A stretch of DNA of 64,000 bases, taken from assembly GCA_012517815.1 (NCBI GenBank), contig JAAYUF010000059.1, positions 1 to 64,000 on the forward strand, in the 5' to 3' direction. The notes under the pieces were generated by a model. That model did not search any database, had not been told where the DNA came from, and was given only the letters and a program-made list of their open reading frames with translations. The position numbers were made by a program, and so were the translations under genes. Positions 44,739 through 53,159 of the stretch are shown one piece after another (position 1 is the first letter of the stretch; the number at the start of each line of letters is the position of its first letter). This DNA is from Clostridiales bacterium (GTDB lineage Bacteria > Bacillota > Clostridia > Christensenellales > Aristaeellaceae).

Positions 44739-45206
44739 ATGGACGCGAAAACGAATGTGATGCGCCTTCTGGACAGCCAGAAAATTTCCTACCGGACCTA
44801 CCATTACGAAACCAAGGACGCGATCAGCGGTGTGGACGTCGCCGACCGGCTGGGGCTGGAGCGGCGACGCGTGTTCAAAACCCTTGTGACGGTCGGCAAG
44901 AGCCGCCAGCACTATGTTTTCATGATCCCCGTGGCGGAGGAGCTTCACCTGAAAAAGGCAGCGCTGGCCTGCGGCGAACGTTCCGTGGAAATGATCAGGG
45001 CCAAAGAACTGCTGCCGCTGACCGGCTACGTGCACGGCGGCTGCTCCCCCATCGGGATGAAGAAGCCCTTCCCCACCTTTGTGGACGCATCCGTCGAAGG
45101 GCTTGAAACCTTCGTTTTCAGCGCCGGGAAAATTGGCAGTCAGGTGGAGTTGACGCTGGAAGACCTTCGCCGGCTGGTTCAAGTGCAAACGGCGGCGCTG
45201 CTCTGA
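44739..45206 (+). CDS. ybaK: Cys-tRNA(Pro) deacylase (YbaK/EbsC)
   Basis: Trans-acting editing enzyme that hydrolyses mischarged Cys-tRNA(Pro). The 155 residues match YbaK length and motifs: the conserved Lys in VFKTLVTVGK, then VPVAEEL-type IPVAEELHLKKAA, GYVHGGCSPIGMKK (substrate pocket) and VFSAGKIGSQVEL. ATG 44739 has GGGGAG 6 nt upstream. It stands alone with its own promoter. Confidence 0.92.
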   Translation: MDAKTNVMRLLDSQKISYRTYHYETKDAISGVDVADRLGLERRRVFKTLVTVGKSRQHYVFMIPVAEELHLKKAALACGERSVEMIRAKELLPLTGYVHGGCSPIGMKKPFPTFVDASVEGLETFVFSAGKIGSQVELTLEDLRRLVQVQTAALL

Positions 45207-45253
45207 CGGCGGGCGTCGCGCAAAATGCCGTTTCTGGGCCACGTGCCGGGCTT

Positions 45254-45275
45254 CTGGGCGATTCGCCCGTTTTTT
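45254..45275 (+). terminator. Terminator after ybaK
   Basis: A short stem GGGCG (45256-45260) / CGCCC (45264-45268), extended by a T-G pair, followed by TTTTTT. Confidence 0.65.
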
Positions 45276-45377
45276 GCAGCTGGTTTCGCAGGGCGCGCGC
45301 TCCGTTTCTCTCAAGCTGATACCGGCCGGCGGCATGCCGTGATCAACTGAACAGGCTGGTGATCTTGTCTGAAGCAT

Positions 45378-45926
45378 GTGATCGTCCCCCTCGGCCGTGA
45401 TACCCTCGGCCTGCTCCACCGCGCGGACGCGCGGTTTCTGGCAGGGGACCGCGTCCAGTTGCGCATGACCCGACACGGTTTCGCGCTGGATTACGCGCCC
45501 ATGGCCGTCGCCGAATGGCGCACGGTGCGGCCGTACCCGGTTTTAGCGACAGAGCTGCTCGAGCGCCCGGATTGGGTCTGTTATCTCGCGTTTGCGGAGG
45601 ATCAGCCTGCCGGTCAGTGTATCCTCAAAACGGGCGAGCACAGCCTCTGCGAGCTGCTGGACATCCGTACCGACAGCCGTTACCGCCGGCAGGGCATCGC
45701 AACGGAGCTGGTCGAAACCGCCCTGGAGTGGGCGGTTCGCAATGGGTGCGCCGGCCTGCGGGCAGCCGCGACGGACGAGTGGCCGGTCGCCTGCCAGTTT
45801 TTCGAGAAGACCGGCTTTGCGCTTGGCGGCATTGACCGCTTCTGGCACGCGGCCGATCCGGATCAGGCGAAGAAGCTGCCCGGCCTGCGCGAAACGGTGC
45901 TCCTTTATTATCGGTTTTCAGAATAA
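45378..45926 (+). CDS. GNAT-family N-acetyltransferase
   Basis: A 182-residue acetyltransferase. The acetyl-CoA motif A is DIRTDSRYRRQGIATELVETAL (R-x-x-G-I-A/G), followed by a C-terminal part resembling streptothricin acetyltransferases (AVRNGCAGLRAAATDEW, FFEKTGFALGGIDRF). Substrate unknown; resistance is only a possibility. The GTG at 45378 has no good ribosome site; an in-frame CTG at 45369 (reading CTG-AAG-CAT-GTG) is another possible start. It lies 15 nt before the pseudouridine synthase gene. Confidence 0.8.
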   Translation: MIVPLGRDTLGLLHRADARFLAGDRVQLRMTRHGFALDYAPMAVAEWRTVRPYPVLATELLERPDWVCYLAFAEDQPAGQCILKTGEHSLCELLDIRTDSRYRRQGIATELVETALEWAVRNGCAGLRAAATDEWPVACQFFEKTGFALGGIDRFWHAADPDQAKKLPGLRETVLLYYRFSE

Positions 45927-45941
45927 ACGCGGAGGCATGTC

Positions 45942-46646
45942 ATGAGATTGCAAAAATTCCTGGCCCTGTCGGGCGTGGCGTCGCGCAGGGCCGCCGAGCG
46001 GATGATCGCCGAAGGCCGCGTGACGGTCGACGGCGCCGCGGTCACCGCGATGGGCGTATCCGTTGAGGATGGGCAAACCGTATGCGTGGACGGCAGCCCG
46101 GTTAACCCGGAAACCGAGAAACACTATCTGATGTACCACAAACCGGCCGGCGAGGTAACCACCGCCGCCGATCCCGAGGGCCGGGCTACGGTGCTGGACA
46201 AGTTCCGCGATTATCCCGTCCGCCTGTATCCCGTCGGACGGCTGGATTACGACAGCGAAGGGCTTCTTTTGCTCACCAACGACGGGGATTTGACCGCCCG
46301 TATGCTGCACCCGTCCCGGGAGGTCGAAAAAGTGTACCTCGCGCGCGTCAGCAATCAGGTGACGCCGGAGGAAGCCAAACGGCTGGAGCACGGCGTGCCT
46401 GTGGACGGACGAACGACCAGCCGCGCCAAGGCGCGCATTCTCTCCTCGCAACCCCTGTATACCGATATGATGATTACCATCCACGAAGGTCGCAACCGTC
46501 AGGTTCGCAAGATGGTCGAAGCCGTCGGGCATCAGGTGATCCTGCTGCGCCGGGTCCGCTTCGGTCCGCTGAAACTGGACGATCTTCCCCGCGGCATGTG
46601 GCGCACGCTGACAAGCGCTGAGATCGAGGCGCTTCGTAAGCTTTGA
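45942..46646 (+). CDS. Pseudouridine synthase, RsuA/RluB/RluE/RluF family
   Basis: A 234-residue rRNA pseudouridine synthase. The N-terminal S4 RNA-binding domain covers MRLQKFLALSGVASRRAAERMI. The catalytic domain has the Asp in GRLDYDSEGLLLLTNDG, then KVYLARV and EGRNRQVRKMVEAVGH. Length and sequence fit RluB (23S rRNA), but RsuA cannot be excluded. The ribosome site GCGGAGG precedes ATG 45942. Confidence 0.92.
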   Translation: MRLQKFLALSGVASRRAAERMIAEGRVTVDGAAVTAMGVSVEDGQTVCVDGSPVNPETEKHYLMYHKPAGEVTTAADPEGRATVLDKFRDYPVRLYPVGRLDYDSEGLLLLTNDGDLTARMLHPSREVEKVYLARVSNQVTPEEAKRLEHGVPVDGRTTSRAKARILSSQPLYTDMMITIHEGRNRQVRKMVEAVGHQVILLRRVRFGPLKLDDLPRGMWRTLTSAEIEALRKL

Positions 46647-46867
46647 CGGGCGCGCGCTGGAAACGGGCCCGCCGTGGCCGCGGATGCCGCGCCCCGGTCC
46701 CCTGACGGCGGCCCGCGTTCCGTATCCTCAATGGTTCAAAGATCAACTCGCTGCCTTGTGGGAAACGAAGGCTTTGCCGCAGCGCCGACAGCGTCGTCCG
46801 GCATCGTTGCCCGGCTTGCATCCTTTCGCACCGCCGAATCAACCCTCTGTACGGAGGTGAACGGTTC

Positions 46868-47788
46868 ATGAGCGCCTATCAGTGCTGGTTGACGCAGCGC
46901 GAACGTCTGCGTGAGCATCTCCGAAACGCAGGCGACGCCTCCGCGGCGTACCTGACGCGCCACGCGATCGCTCAGGTGGAGCAAAACGTCATGGCGGAAC
47001 AGCCGGATGATCTGCTTCGCCAGCAGACGGGCATTCTCTTCGCCTGCGTGAAAACCTCGCTGGGCTTTCTGGAAATCAGCGTGGATACCAAGGTTTGGCT
47101 GGCGAAGGACGAAACCGCGCGCGCGCGAAAACGTGGCGGCATCGGCTGGATGCTGCCCGCCTGCGCCGTCGAGGCCGCCCTGGCGGCGTTTGGGGCGGTC
47201 ACCGGTCAGCCGTTGTTCTGGATACCGGCGTGCGTGGCGCTGACGGGGATCGCGGCGGGCTGGATCGGGCTAAGCCGCGAACGGCGGCATGAGTCGCCGC
47301 CTGAGGATCGGCTGCGCGTGACGGCCTCGCCCAACGCCGAAAAGCTGTTTCAGTCGATCGACGCGCAGATGAAGGCCCTGGATCGCTACATCAACGATTT
47401 TCAGTACCTTAACGAACAGGCCGCGGCCGCAGGCCAGAGCACGGAAGGCCGGAACGCTGGCCTATATGCGGAGCTGATGCAGGCCGCGTACGCCTGCGAG
47501 GATGAGGCGCGCGAGGAAATTGCCGCAGCCGCGAAGGGCCTGCTGGCCGCCAACGGCATCACCGCGGTGGAGTATTCCGCCGAAAACGCCCGCTACTTTA
47601 ACCTTCTGCCCAGCCATACCGAAACCGGAACGATCTCCCCCGCGCTCCTTTCGCTCAAGGACGGCGCGCTGCTCAACCGCGGGACAGCCGTGATCCTTGA
47701 GCCGTCGCAATCCGCCGGGGACGGCGTCGGCACGCCCGCGCGCGGCGCCGACCAGCGCGCATCGGACTTCCGCGCCGACCCATCGTGA
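46868..47788 (+). CDS. Membrane protein of unknown function, partner of Hsp70-like ATPase
   Basis: A 306-residue protein with a transmembrane hairpin (about 93-112 and 116-136) between an N-terminal helical domain and a long C-terminal helical region (about 150-235) rich in Ala, Glu and Gln. The last ~30 residues look disordered. No family recognised. ATG 46868 has a strong site, GGAGGTGA. The stop TGA overlaps a GTG of the next frame and the Hsp70-like ATPase starts 12 nt later, so the two are almost certainly cotranscribed and may form a complex. Confidence 0.75.
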   Translation: MSAYQCWLTQRERLREHLRNAGDASAAYLTRHAIAQVEQNVMAEQPDDLLRQQTGILFACVKTSLGFLEISVDTKVWLAKDETARARKRGGIGWMLPACAVEAALAAFGAVTGQPLFWIPACVALTGIAAGWIGLSRERRHESPPEDRLRVTASPNAEKLFQSIDAQMKALDRYINDFQYLNEQAAAAGQSTEGRNAGLYAELMQAAYACEDEAREEIAAAAKGLLAANGITAVEYSAENARYFNLLPSHTETGTISPALLSLKDGALLNRGTAVILEPSQSAGDGVGTPARGADQRASDFRADPS

Positions 47789-47799
47789 GGGCACAGCAC

Positions 47800-49689
47800 A
47801 TGCGATACATCGGGTTTGACATGGGCGACGGCGAAAGCGCCGTCGCGATTTACGAGCAGGGCTCGGGCATCGAGCCGATGATCCAGTCCCTGTACGGCAG
47901 CCGGAGCCTGATCTCGGCAGTCGGCACGCTCAACGGCGATACCGTGATCGGCGAGCAGGCTTTTACAAGCGTGCTGTCGGAAAACCTGTCCGTCCGCTTT
48001 AAAAGCCGCTTTACCGACGATCCGGGCTCCTACGATATCATCGTGCGGTTCGCGCGCGGGGTTCTCACGGCGCTGCGGGACGCCAACGCCGTGCGTCCGG
48101 AGGATCGGTTTGTGGTTGGATGCCCGGCCGGATGGAACGCCGCCGCCCGCGCGCGTTACCGTGATCTGCTGGTACGGGCGGGCATGAACGATCCGCAGGT
48201 GATCTCGGAATCCCGCGCGGCGTTTCTCTACGCCAAATATGCCAAGACCGTGGCCCTGGATCTGGATATCCTGCGGCAGAGCGCGCTGGTGATCGATATC
48301 GGCAGTTCCACGCTGGACTATGCCTACATCGTGGACGGCCGGGAAACCGGCGTGGGCACGTTTGGGGATACGCACCTGGGCGGCGGGCTGATCGACGCTG
48401 AGATTCTGCGCCGAGCCGTGGAGAAAAGCCGCGACCGGCAGGCCTTGCAGCGCGTGTTTGCCCAAAGCCGCAGTTGGCTGAGCTATTGCGAAATCCAGGC
48501 GCGCAGGCTCAAGGAGCAATTCTATCTCCGTCTGACGCAGGAACCGGACGTCGCCGTGCGAAAACCGTTGCGCGTCTGTTACGACGGCATTCAGAAGGCG
48601 ACCCTGACGCTAACCGCGCAGGAAGCGGAAAGCATCGTGCAAACGCCGCTGGAAGCGCTGGACGGCTTGAGTTTCGAGCAGGCGCTGCAAGCTTCGCTGC
48701 AAAACGCCGCGGCGGTCACAAAGGATGCGCCGCCCAGGCTGGTGCTCCTGACAGGCGGAGCGTCCCGCATGCCCTTCTTTCAGGCCCAGTGCGGCGCCAT
48801 GTTCCCGCAGGCGGTCATCGTCATGTGCCCCGAGCCGGAGTTTTCGATTGCCAAGGGGTTAGCCTACGCCGGCTGGGTGGACGACAATCTGCGCGCGTTC
48901 CGGCAGGCGATCCGCGATGAGATGACGGAGGAACGGATCGGCGCGGTCGCGGCCAGGGCGCTTCCGGAGCTGATCCCAAGCGTCGCGGGCGCGCTGGTCG
49001 AGCTGACGGTCCGCGAAGCGGCCTCGCCGGTTCTGTCCGCCTGGAAGCGCGGCGATATCGCCACGCTCAACCAGATGAACGAGCAGCTTCAGCGTCGCGC
49101 GGAGCGGGTGCTCGCGTCCCCGCTGGCGGAACAGGCGCTGGCGCCCGTGCTCGCCGATTGGCTGTCCGGGCTTGCCGCCACGCTGCAAACCATGGTCGAC
49201 CCGATTTGCGACCGTTTTCACGTACCGCGCGAGGAAATGCGCCTGAACCTGAACCAGAGCGGGAACATGGCGACCGTGCGCGTGGGCGTGAAGGACCTGA
49301 TGGGCTTTTCGGTCATCGGCGCGATGGTGGCGCTGGCCGCCGGTCTGTTCGGCGCGGAGCTGTGCGGAGGCGGCGGCATCGCGCTGATCGTGTCCGGCCC
49401 TCTTGGGTGGCTGGCCGGCGCGGCGGCGGGCGCAGCGCTGGTTCTGCTCGGCTGGCCTGCGGTCACGGCGGCGATGATGAACATGAACCTGCCGCTTGTG
49501 CTGCGCCGCGTCAACACGGAAAAAACGCTGCAAAGCGAGAAATTCCTCCGTGCCCTGCGGCAGTCGTTTCTCAGGGAACTGAACCGGTCGGAAGGGCCTT
49601 TCTCGCAAAAGATCGTCTCGGGTTTTGTGCAGGCGTTTCAGCAGTATCTGTTCCGCACGGCGCAATCAGCCGAGGTTCCCATCCGGTAA
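47800..49689 (+). CDS. Hsp70-like (actin-fold) ATPase with C-terminal membrane hairpin
   Basis: A 629-residue protein. The Hsp70/actin ATPase core covers residues 1-370: phosphate-1 IGFDMGDGESAVAIY (3-18), connect region VVGCPAGWNAAARARYRDLL (105-124), phosphate-2 VIDIGSSTLDYAYI (164-177), adenosine motif LLTGGASRMPFF (316-327). There is no DnaK substrate domain or linker. Instead comes a helical region (370-500), two Gly/Ala-rich transmembrane segments (502-560) and a helical tail. ATG 47800 has GAGGG 8 nt upstream; GTG 47785 is less likely. Function unknown. Confidence 0.8.
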   Translation: MRYIGFDMGDGESAVAIYEQGSGIEPMIQSLYGSRSLISAVGTLNGDTVIGEQAFTSVLSENLSVRFKSRFTDDPGSYDIIVRFARGVLTALRDANAVRPEDRFVVGCPAGWNAAARARYRDLLVRAGMNDPQVISESRAAFLYAKYAKTVALDLDILRQSALVIDIGSSTLDYAYIVDGRETGVGTFGDTHLGGGLIDAEILRRAVEKSRDRQALQRVFAQSRSWLSYCEIQARRLKEQFYLRLTQEPDVAVRKPLRVCYDGIQKATLTLTAQEAESIVQTPLEALDGLSFEQALQASLQNAAAVTKDAPPRLVLLTGGASRMPFFQAQCGAMFPQAVIVMCPEPEFSIAKGLAYAGWVDDNLRAFRQAIRDEMTEERIGAVAARALPELIPSVAGALVELTVREAASPVLSAWKRGDIATLNQMNEQLQRRAERVLASPLAEQALAPVLADWLSGLAATLQTMVDPICDRFHVPREEMRLNLNQSGNMATVRVGVKDLMGFSVIGAMVALAAGLFGAELCGGGGIALIVSGPLGWLAGAAAGAALVLLGWPAVTAAMMNMNLPLVLRRVNTEKTLQSEKFLRALRQSFLRELNRSEGPFSQKIVSGFVQAFQQYLFRTAQSAEVPIR

Positions 49690-49825
49690 GGGCTGCGGCC
49701 GGGCTCTGCGTTGCGTTGCCGGAGAGCGGCCCCTAAGGGATCGGTTTCCCATTCCGTGTAACTTTCAAAGCCCTGTAACCCATACCGGCTGCCGTCAACG
49801 GGCTTGTACTTTTCCTGTACGGCCC

Positions 49826-49854
49826 TTGAAAACGGCGCGCGGAGCCGATAAAAT
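49826..49854 (+). promoter_or_regulatory. Promoter of isocitrate dehydrogenase
   Basis: TTGAAA (49826-49831), 17-bp spacer, TAAAAT (49849-49854), 47 bp before the ATG. Confidence 0.75.
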
Positions 49855-49900
49855 GAACGGCGTGGCCCGCGCGGCAAGCGGGCTTGAAAGGGACGGAACA

Positions 49901-51109
49901 ATGGAAAAAATTCGGATGCTTACACCGCTGGTCGAAATGGACGGCGATGAGATGACCCGCGTGCTCTGGCAGAAAATCAAGGAAAAACTGCTGCTGCCCT
50001 ATGTCGATCTGCAAACCGAATACTATGATCTCGGGCTGAAGCATCGGGATGAGACCGGCGACCAGGTAACGGTCGACAGCGCGGAGGCAACCCTGCGGCT
50101 GGGCGTCGCGGTCAAGTGCGCCACGATCACGCCCAACGCGCAGCGCGTGGAGGAGTACGGCCTGCGGCAGATGTGGAAAAGCCCCAACGGCACCATCCGC
50201 GCCATTCTGGACGGCACCGTTTTCCGCGAGCCCGTGCTGGTGCGGGGCGTTTCCCCCTGCGTGTGCAACTGGAAAAAGCCGATTACCATCGCCCGCCACG
50301 CCTACGGCGATGTCTATAAAAACGTGGAGTTCCGCGTTCCCGGGCCGGGCGAGGCTACGCTTTGCTTTACCGATGATCAGGGCCGCGAAACCCGGCTGCC
50401 CATCCTCCGGTTCAAGGGCCCCGGCATTCTGCAGGGTCTGCACAACACCGATCAGAGCATCCTGAGCTTCGCGCATTCCTGCTTCCAGTATGCGCTCTAC
50501 GCTAAACAGGATCTGTGGTTTTCCACCAAGGATACCATCTCCAAGACCTATGACCATCATTTCAAGGATATCTTTCAGGAACTCTACGATTCGACCTACA
50601 GGGCCGATTTTGAAAAGGCCGGCATCTCCTATTTCTACACGCTGATCGACGATGCGGTCGCGCGCGTCATCCGCAGCGAAGGCGGCTTCATCTGGGCGCT
50701 GAAAAACTACGACGGCGACGTGATGAGCGATATGATCGCGACGGCGTTCGGCAGTCTGGCCATGATGACCAGCGTGCTGGTATCCCCCAACGGGCAGTTC
50801 GAGTATGAGGCGGCGCACGGCACCGTTACCCGGCATTACTACCGTTACCTCCGGGGGGAGGAAACCAGCACCAATCCCGTGGCGACCATCTTCGCGTGGA
50901 CGGGCGCGCTCAACAAGCGCGGCGAACTGGATCACCTGCCCGCTCTGTGCGCGTTTGCCAAAAAGCTGGAAACGGCGACGCTTACGACGATTGAAAACGG
51001 CCGCATGACCAAGGATCTGGTGGCGCTCTACGAGGGCGAGGCGCAAGCCCTGAACTCGGAAGCGTTCCTGGATGCGATTGCGGAAACGTTCAACGGTATG
51101 CGGTCCTGA
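49901..51109 (+). CDS. icd: NADP-dependent isocitrate dehydrogenase (eukaryotic-type, homodimeric)
   Basis: Oxidises isocitrate to 2-oxoglutarate with NADP, providing carbon for glutamate synthesis. At 402 residues it has the length and motifs of the eukaryotic/type II homodimeric IDH: MDGDEMTRVLWQKIKEKL, KSPNGTIRAILDGTVFREP (substrate Ser and Arg), YTLIDDAVARVIRSEGGF, KNYDGDVMSDMIA (metal Asp residues), EAAHGTVTRHYYRY and TSTNPVATIFAW. ATG 49901 is preceded by AAAGGGACGG; a longer frame passes through the promoter. It is a single gene. Confidence 0.95.
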   Translation: MEKIRMLTPLVEMDGDEMTRVLWQKIKEKLLLPYVDLQTEYYDLGLKHRDETGDQVTVDSAEATLRLGVAVKCATITPNAQRVEEYGLRQMWKSPNGTIRAILDGTVFREPVLVRGVSPCVCNWKKPITIARHAYGDVYKNVEFRVPGPGEATLCFTDDQGRETRLPILRFKGPGILQGLHNTDQSILSFAHSCFQYALYAKQDLWFSTKDTISKTYDHHFKDIFQELYDSTYRADFEKAGISYFYTLIDDAVARVIRSEGGFIWALKNYDGDVMSDMIATAFGSLAMMTSVLVSPNGQFEYEAAHGTVTRHYYRYLRGEETSTNPVATIFAWTGALNKRGELDHLPALCAFAKKLETATLTTIENGRMTKDLVALYEGEAQALNSEAFLDAIAETFNGMRS

Positions 51110-51303
51110 GCGCGTCTATCCTTGACATGGGGCTGGGCTGCCTTCGTTCGTCCGCCGCAGCGGATTCGGCCGGGAGCGGTGCCCTTGCCGGTATCAGGCC
51201 GTAACGCCGGATGCCGTGCGCCATCGTCCTGTTTCTTTGAAGGAAACCCGAAAGCACCAGACCGCGCTCGTTTAAAAGATGGAATTGTCTCAAAGCGATC
51301 AGG

Positions 51304-51337
51304 GGCCGGCGAATCACTTTCGCCGGCCTCTCATTTT
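51304..51337 (+). terminator. Terminator of isocitrate dehydrogenase
   Basis: GGCCGGCGAA (51304-51313) / TTCGCCGGCC (51319-51328), then CTCTCATTTT. Confidence 0.75.
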
Positions 51338-51439
51338 GCCGAGAAACCGCCGCGGCGGCATCGGGTCAAGGGCGCGGGAGGAAGCGCGCGGCCTGCGGCC
51401 GCTTCAGCGAAGCTGAAAGCGATCCGGGCACGGAAGATT

Positions 51440-51477
51440 GCGCAAGAACAGGGCACGGCAGTGCTCTGCTCTTGCGC
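51440..51477. repeat. 17-bp imperfect hairpin
   Basis: GCGCAAGAACAGGGCAC (51440-51456) against GTGCTCTGCTCTTGCGC (51461-51477), loop GGCA, one wobble and one mismatch. Confidence 0.75.
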
Positions 51478-51619
51478 CACCTCCGCGGACAACCCTCGTG
51501 GGGTTTGGGCCGGCGCCCCAAAGGCTTATCCCGAAGCATGTGCCAAAGCGAGCAAACGGCCCAAAGGGCTTTCAGGCGGGCGACGATGGCCGCTCGTATG
51601 GGTTTGTCAACCGTCTGAA

Positions 51620-51651
51620 GGATCGGCGCAACCCTTTCGCCGGTCCCTTTT
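51620..51651 (+). terminator. Terminator-like hairpin
   Basis: GGATCGGCG (51620-51628) / CGCCGGTCC (51638-51646), one wobble pair, followed by CTTTT. Confidence 0.6.
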
Positions 51652-51811
51652 CATCAACCGATCAAGCGGCCCCCAAACGGCGGCCCGCCTACAGCGGCCG
51701 CGATCCTCCGCGCGGGCCGTGCGCGGGTCCCGAGGGGTCGAACGCTGCGGCGACCGTCCGTCGGGGGCGGCCCGCCCGTGCCGCGCGCGCTGCGCTTCGC
51801 CCCGCGGCGCC

Positions 51812-52615
51812 TTACAGCGTTCCCAGAACGCCAAACAGCTCCGCCGGGCTGTCGCCTGCCAGCAGGCGGATTACGATGATCACCAGCAGGTGCAGCGGAT
51901 AGAAGCCGTAGCCCAGCCACTTTGGCAGCCGAACGTTCATCCGCGTCGGGATGAGGATCAGCGGAAGCGCCATCCACATCATCGCCTGCATATGGAAGAA
52001 GGGCTGCAGCATTGGCCCGATGCCCGGCCAGGTGAGGAATGTGAGCGGCATGCCCATCACCGTCGTGATCTGACTGCCGGATGATCCCCAATACATCGCG
52101 TAGGCCAGAAACATCGCTGCCAGACCGCCGGCCGAGCGCCGCGCGAAGTACATCAGCAGGATGAAGGCGAGACCTTTCCAGCCGTAATCGACCTTGAGAA
52201 AACCCAGCAGCAGGAAGCACGCTGCGGGCGCCCAGAACTGGCTGCCATACCGTTTTTTTTGGATGCCGGCTATCGAAAGCACGCCCAGCAGCAGCAGAAA
52301 CAGGATATTGAGCTTGGACCAAGGGTTGCCCAGCGCAACCATGTTGACGGGCTGAGAAACAACCGCCAGGATGAACAGCCGGAACGCGTATCGGTAGATG
52401 TCGCGCGTGTATTCCGCGCCGACCACCAGGCACCACACGTACAGGGGCATCGCTATGCGCCCGATCATCCGCAATTCCGGCATGTTGCCAAAGAGCGCCA
52501 CGTCCATATGATCGATCATCATAAAGACAAGCGCCATCAGTTTCAGCCACGAGGTATCCTGATTGCCCCCCAGCGTTACAGGACGCCGGGTTAGTGCCAC
52601 ACTGTCCATCTGCAT
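51812..52615 (-). CDS. TraX-family membrane protein
   Basis: A 267-residue membrane protein with about seven to eight helices. It begins with the TraX pattern SWLKLMALVFMMIDHMDVALF and GRIAMPLYVWCLVVGAEYTRD. In F plasmids TraX acetylates pilin; chromosomal Firmicute homologues are thought to be acyltransferase-like, with unknown acceptors. ATG 52615 follows AAAGG by 5 nt; a second ATG (52609) is possible. It has its own promoter. No conjugation genes are nearby. Confidence 0.85.
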   Translation of the reverse strand: MQMDSVALTRRPVTLGGNQDTSWLKLMALVFMMIDHMDVALFGNMPELRMIGRIAMPLYVWCLVVGAEYTRDIYRYAFRLFILAVVSQPVNMVALGNPWSKLNILFLLLLGVLSIAGIQKKRYGSQFWAPAACFLLLGFLKVDYGWKGLAFILLMYFARRSAGGLAAMFLAYAMYWGSSGSQITTVMGMPLTFLTWPGIGPMLQPFFHMQAMMWMALPLILIPTRMNVRLPKWLGYGFYPLHLLVIIVIRLLAGDSPAELFGVLGTL

Positions 52616-52638
52616 GCGCGCCTTTCGTTATTCGGCTC

Positions 52639-52667
52639 ATTATAGCATAGGAAGGACGGTCTGCCAA
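52639..52667 (-). promoter_or_regulatory. Promoter of the TraX-family gene
   Basis: Minus strand TTGGCA (52662-52667), 17-bp spacer, TATAAT (52639-52644). The rest of the gap to 52936 shows no other gene; a weak -10 (TACACT 52894-52899) may serve the microprotein. Confidence 0.78.
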
Positions 52668-52936
52668 TGCGGGGATCGCGCTGCCGTGCCGTCGGAATCG
52701 TTCCAGACGCCGCGGAAGATTCGGGCGGCGCAGCCCCGGGCATTCGTTCGGCCGTTGTGACGCGGGCTGCATACGGCGATGCTTTCTGTAACAGTCAAAC
52801 GCAGCCTTTGAAAGATGCACGGTTTCGTAAGGTCTGACCGTTTCTTTCAGGCAGGGTTCAGCGGATGTTCATCCGCGGTTCACCTGCGCCGTTTACACTT
52901 CTTAAGTCGACGGAAAGAATGCCGGGAGGTTTGCGG

Positions 52937-53038
52937 ATGGACATTCAGGGGTCGGGGCGCATAGCCGTTGCGCTTTGGGTGCTTGCGGCGGTAACCGTTA
53001 CGCTTCTGTTGCGCTATGGTACCTTTGCGGTCGCGTAG
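52937..53038 (+). CDS. 33-residue single-span membrane microprotein
   Basis: ATG 52937 is preceded by GGGAGG at 7 nt. The peptide is a short polar head (MDIQGSGR), one hydrophobic helix of about 17 residues (IAVALWVLAAVTVTLLL) and a short tail RYGTFAVA, ending in TAG. It is shaped like KdpF or MgrB-class small membrane proteins. It sits 121 bp upstream of a response regulator gene on the same strand. Without homologues the coding assignment rests on the ribosome site and composition. Confidence 0.55.
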   Translation: MDIQGSGRIAVALWVLAAVTVTLLLRYGTFAVA

Positions 53039-53097
53039 GGAGCGCCTGTGTCGGGTTGACCGTTTTCCCGGAGGTTGGGCCGGGGCGCAGATTTCGT

Positions 53098-53126
53098 TTG
53101 AGTTTACGGCGTCGGTTTGGTATACT
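53098..53126 (+). promoter_or_regulatory. Promoter of the two-component operon
   Basis: TTGAGT (53098-53103), 17-bp spacer, TATACT (53121-53126), ending 33 bp before the GTG start. Confidence 0.7.
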
Positions 53127-53159
53127 GTTGCCAAAGCCGCCGGATAAGGGGTGCTGCCT

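Larger units (their letters stand above)
51338..51811. other. Intergenic region with long hairpins, no gene
   Basis: Beyond the icd terminator, 51440-51651 holds a 17-bp hairpin, smaller stems and a terminator. It is a candidate small-RNA locus; no promoter was identified and no known RNA family was recognised. Confidence 0.45.

Noticed and set aside
51440..51651. SRP RNA or RNase P RNA
   Set aside because: Hallmark segments (the SRP GNAR/GGAA apical loop region, or GAGGAAAGTC-type RNase P core) are absent.
51812..52615. TraX gene as evidence for a conjugative element
   Set aside because: No other transfer, integrase or relaxase genes nearby; chromosomal TraX-family genes are common in Firmicutes.
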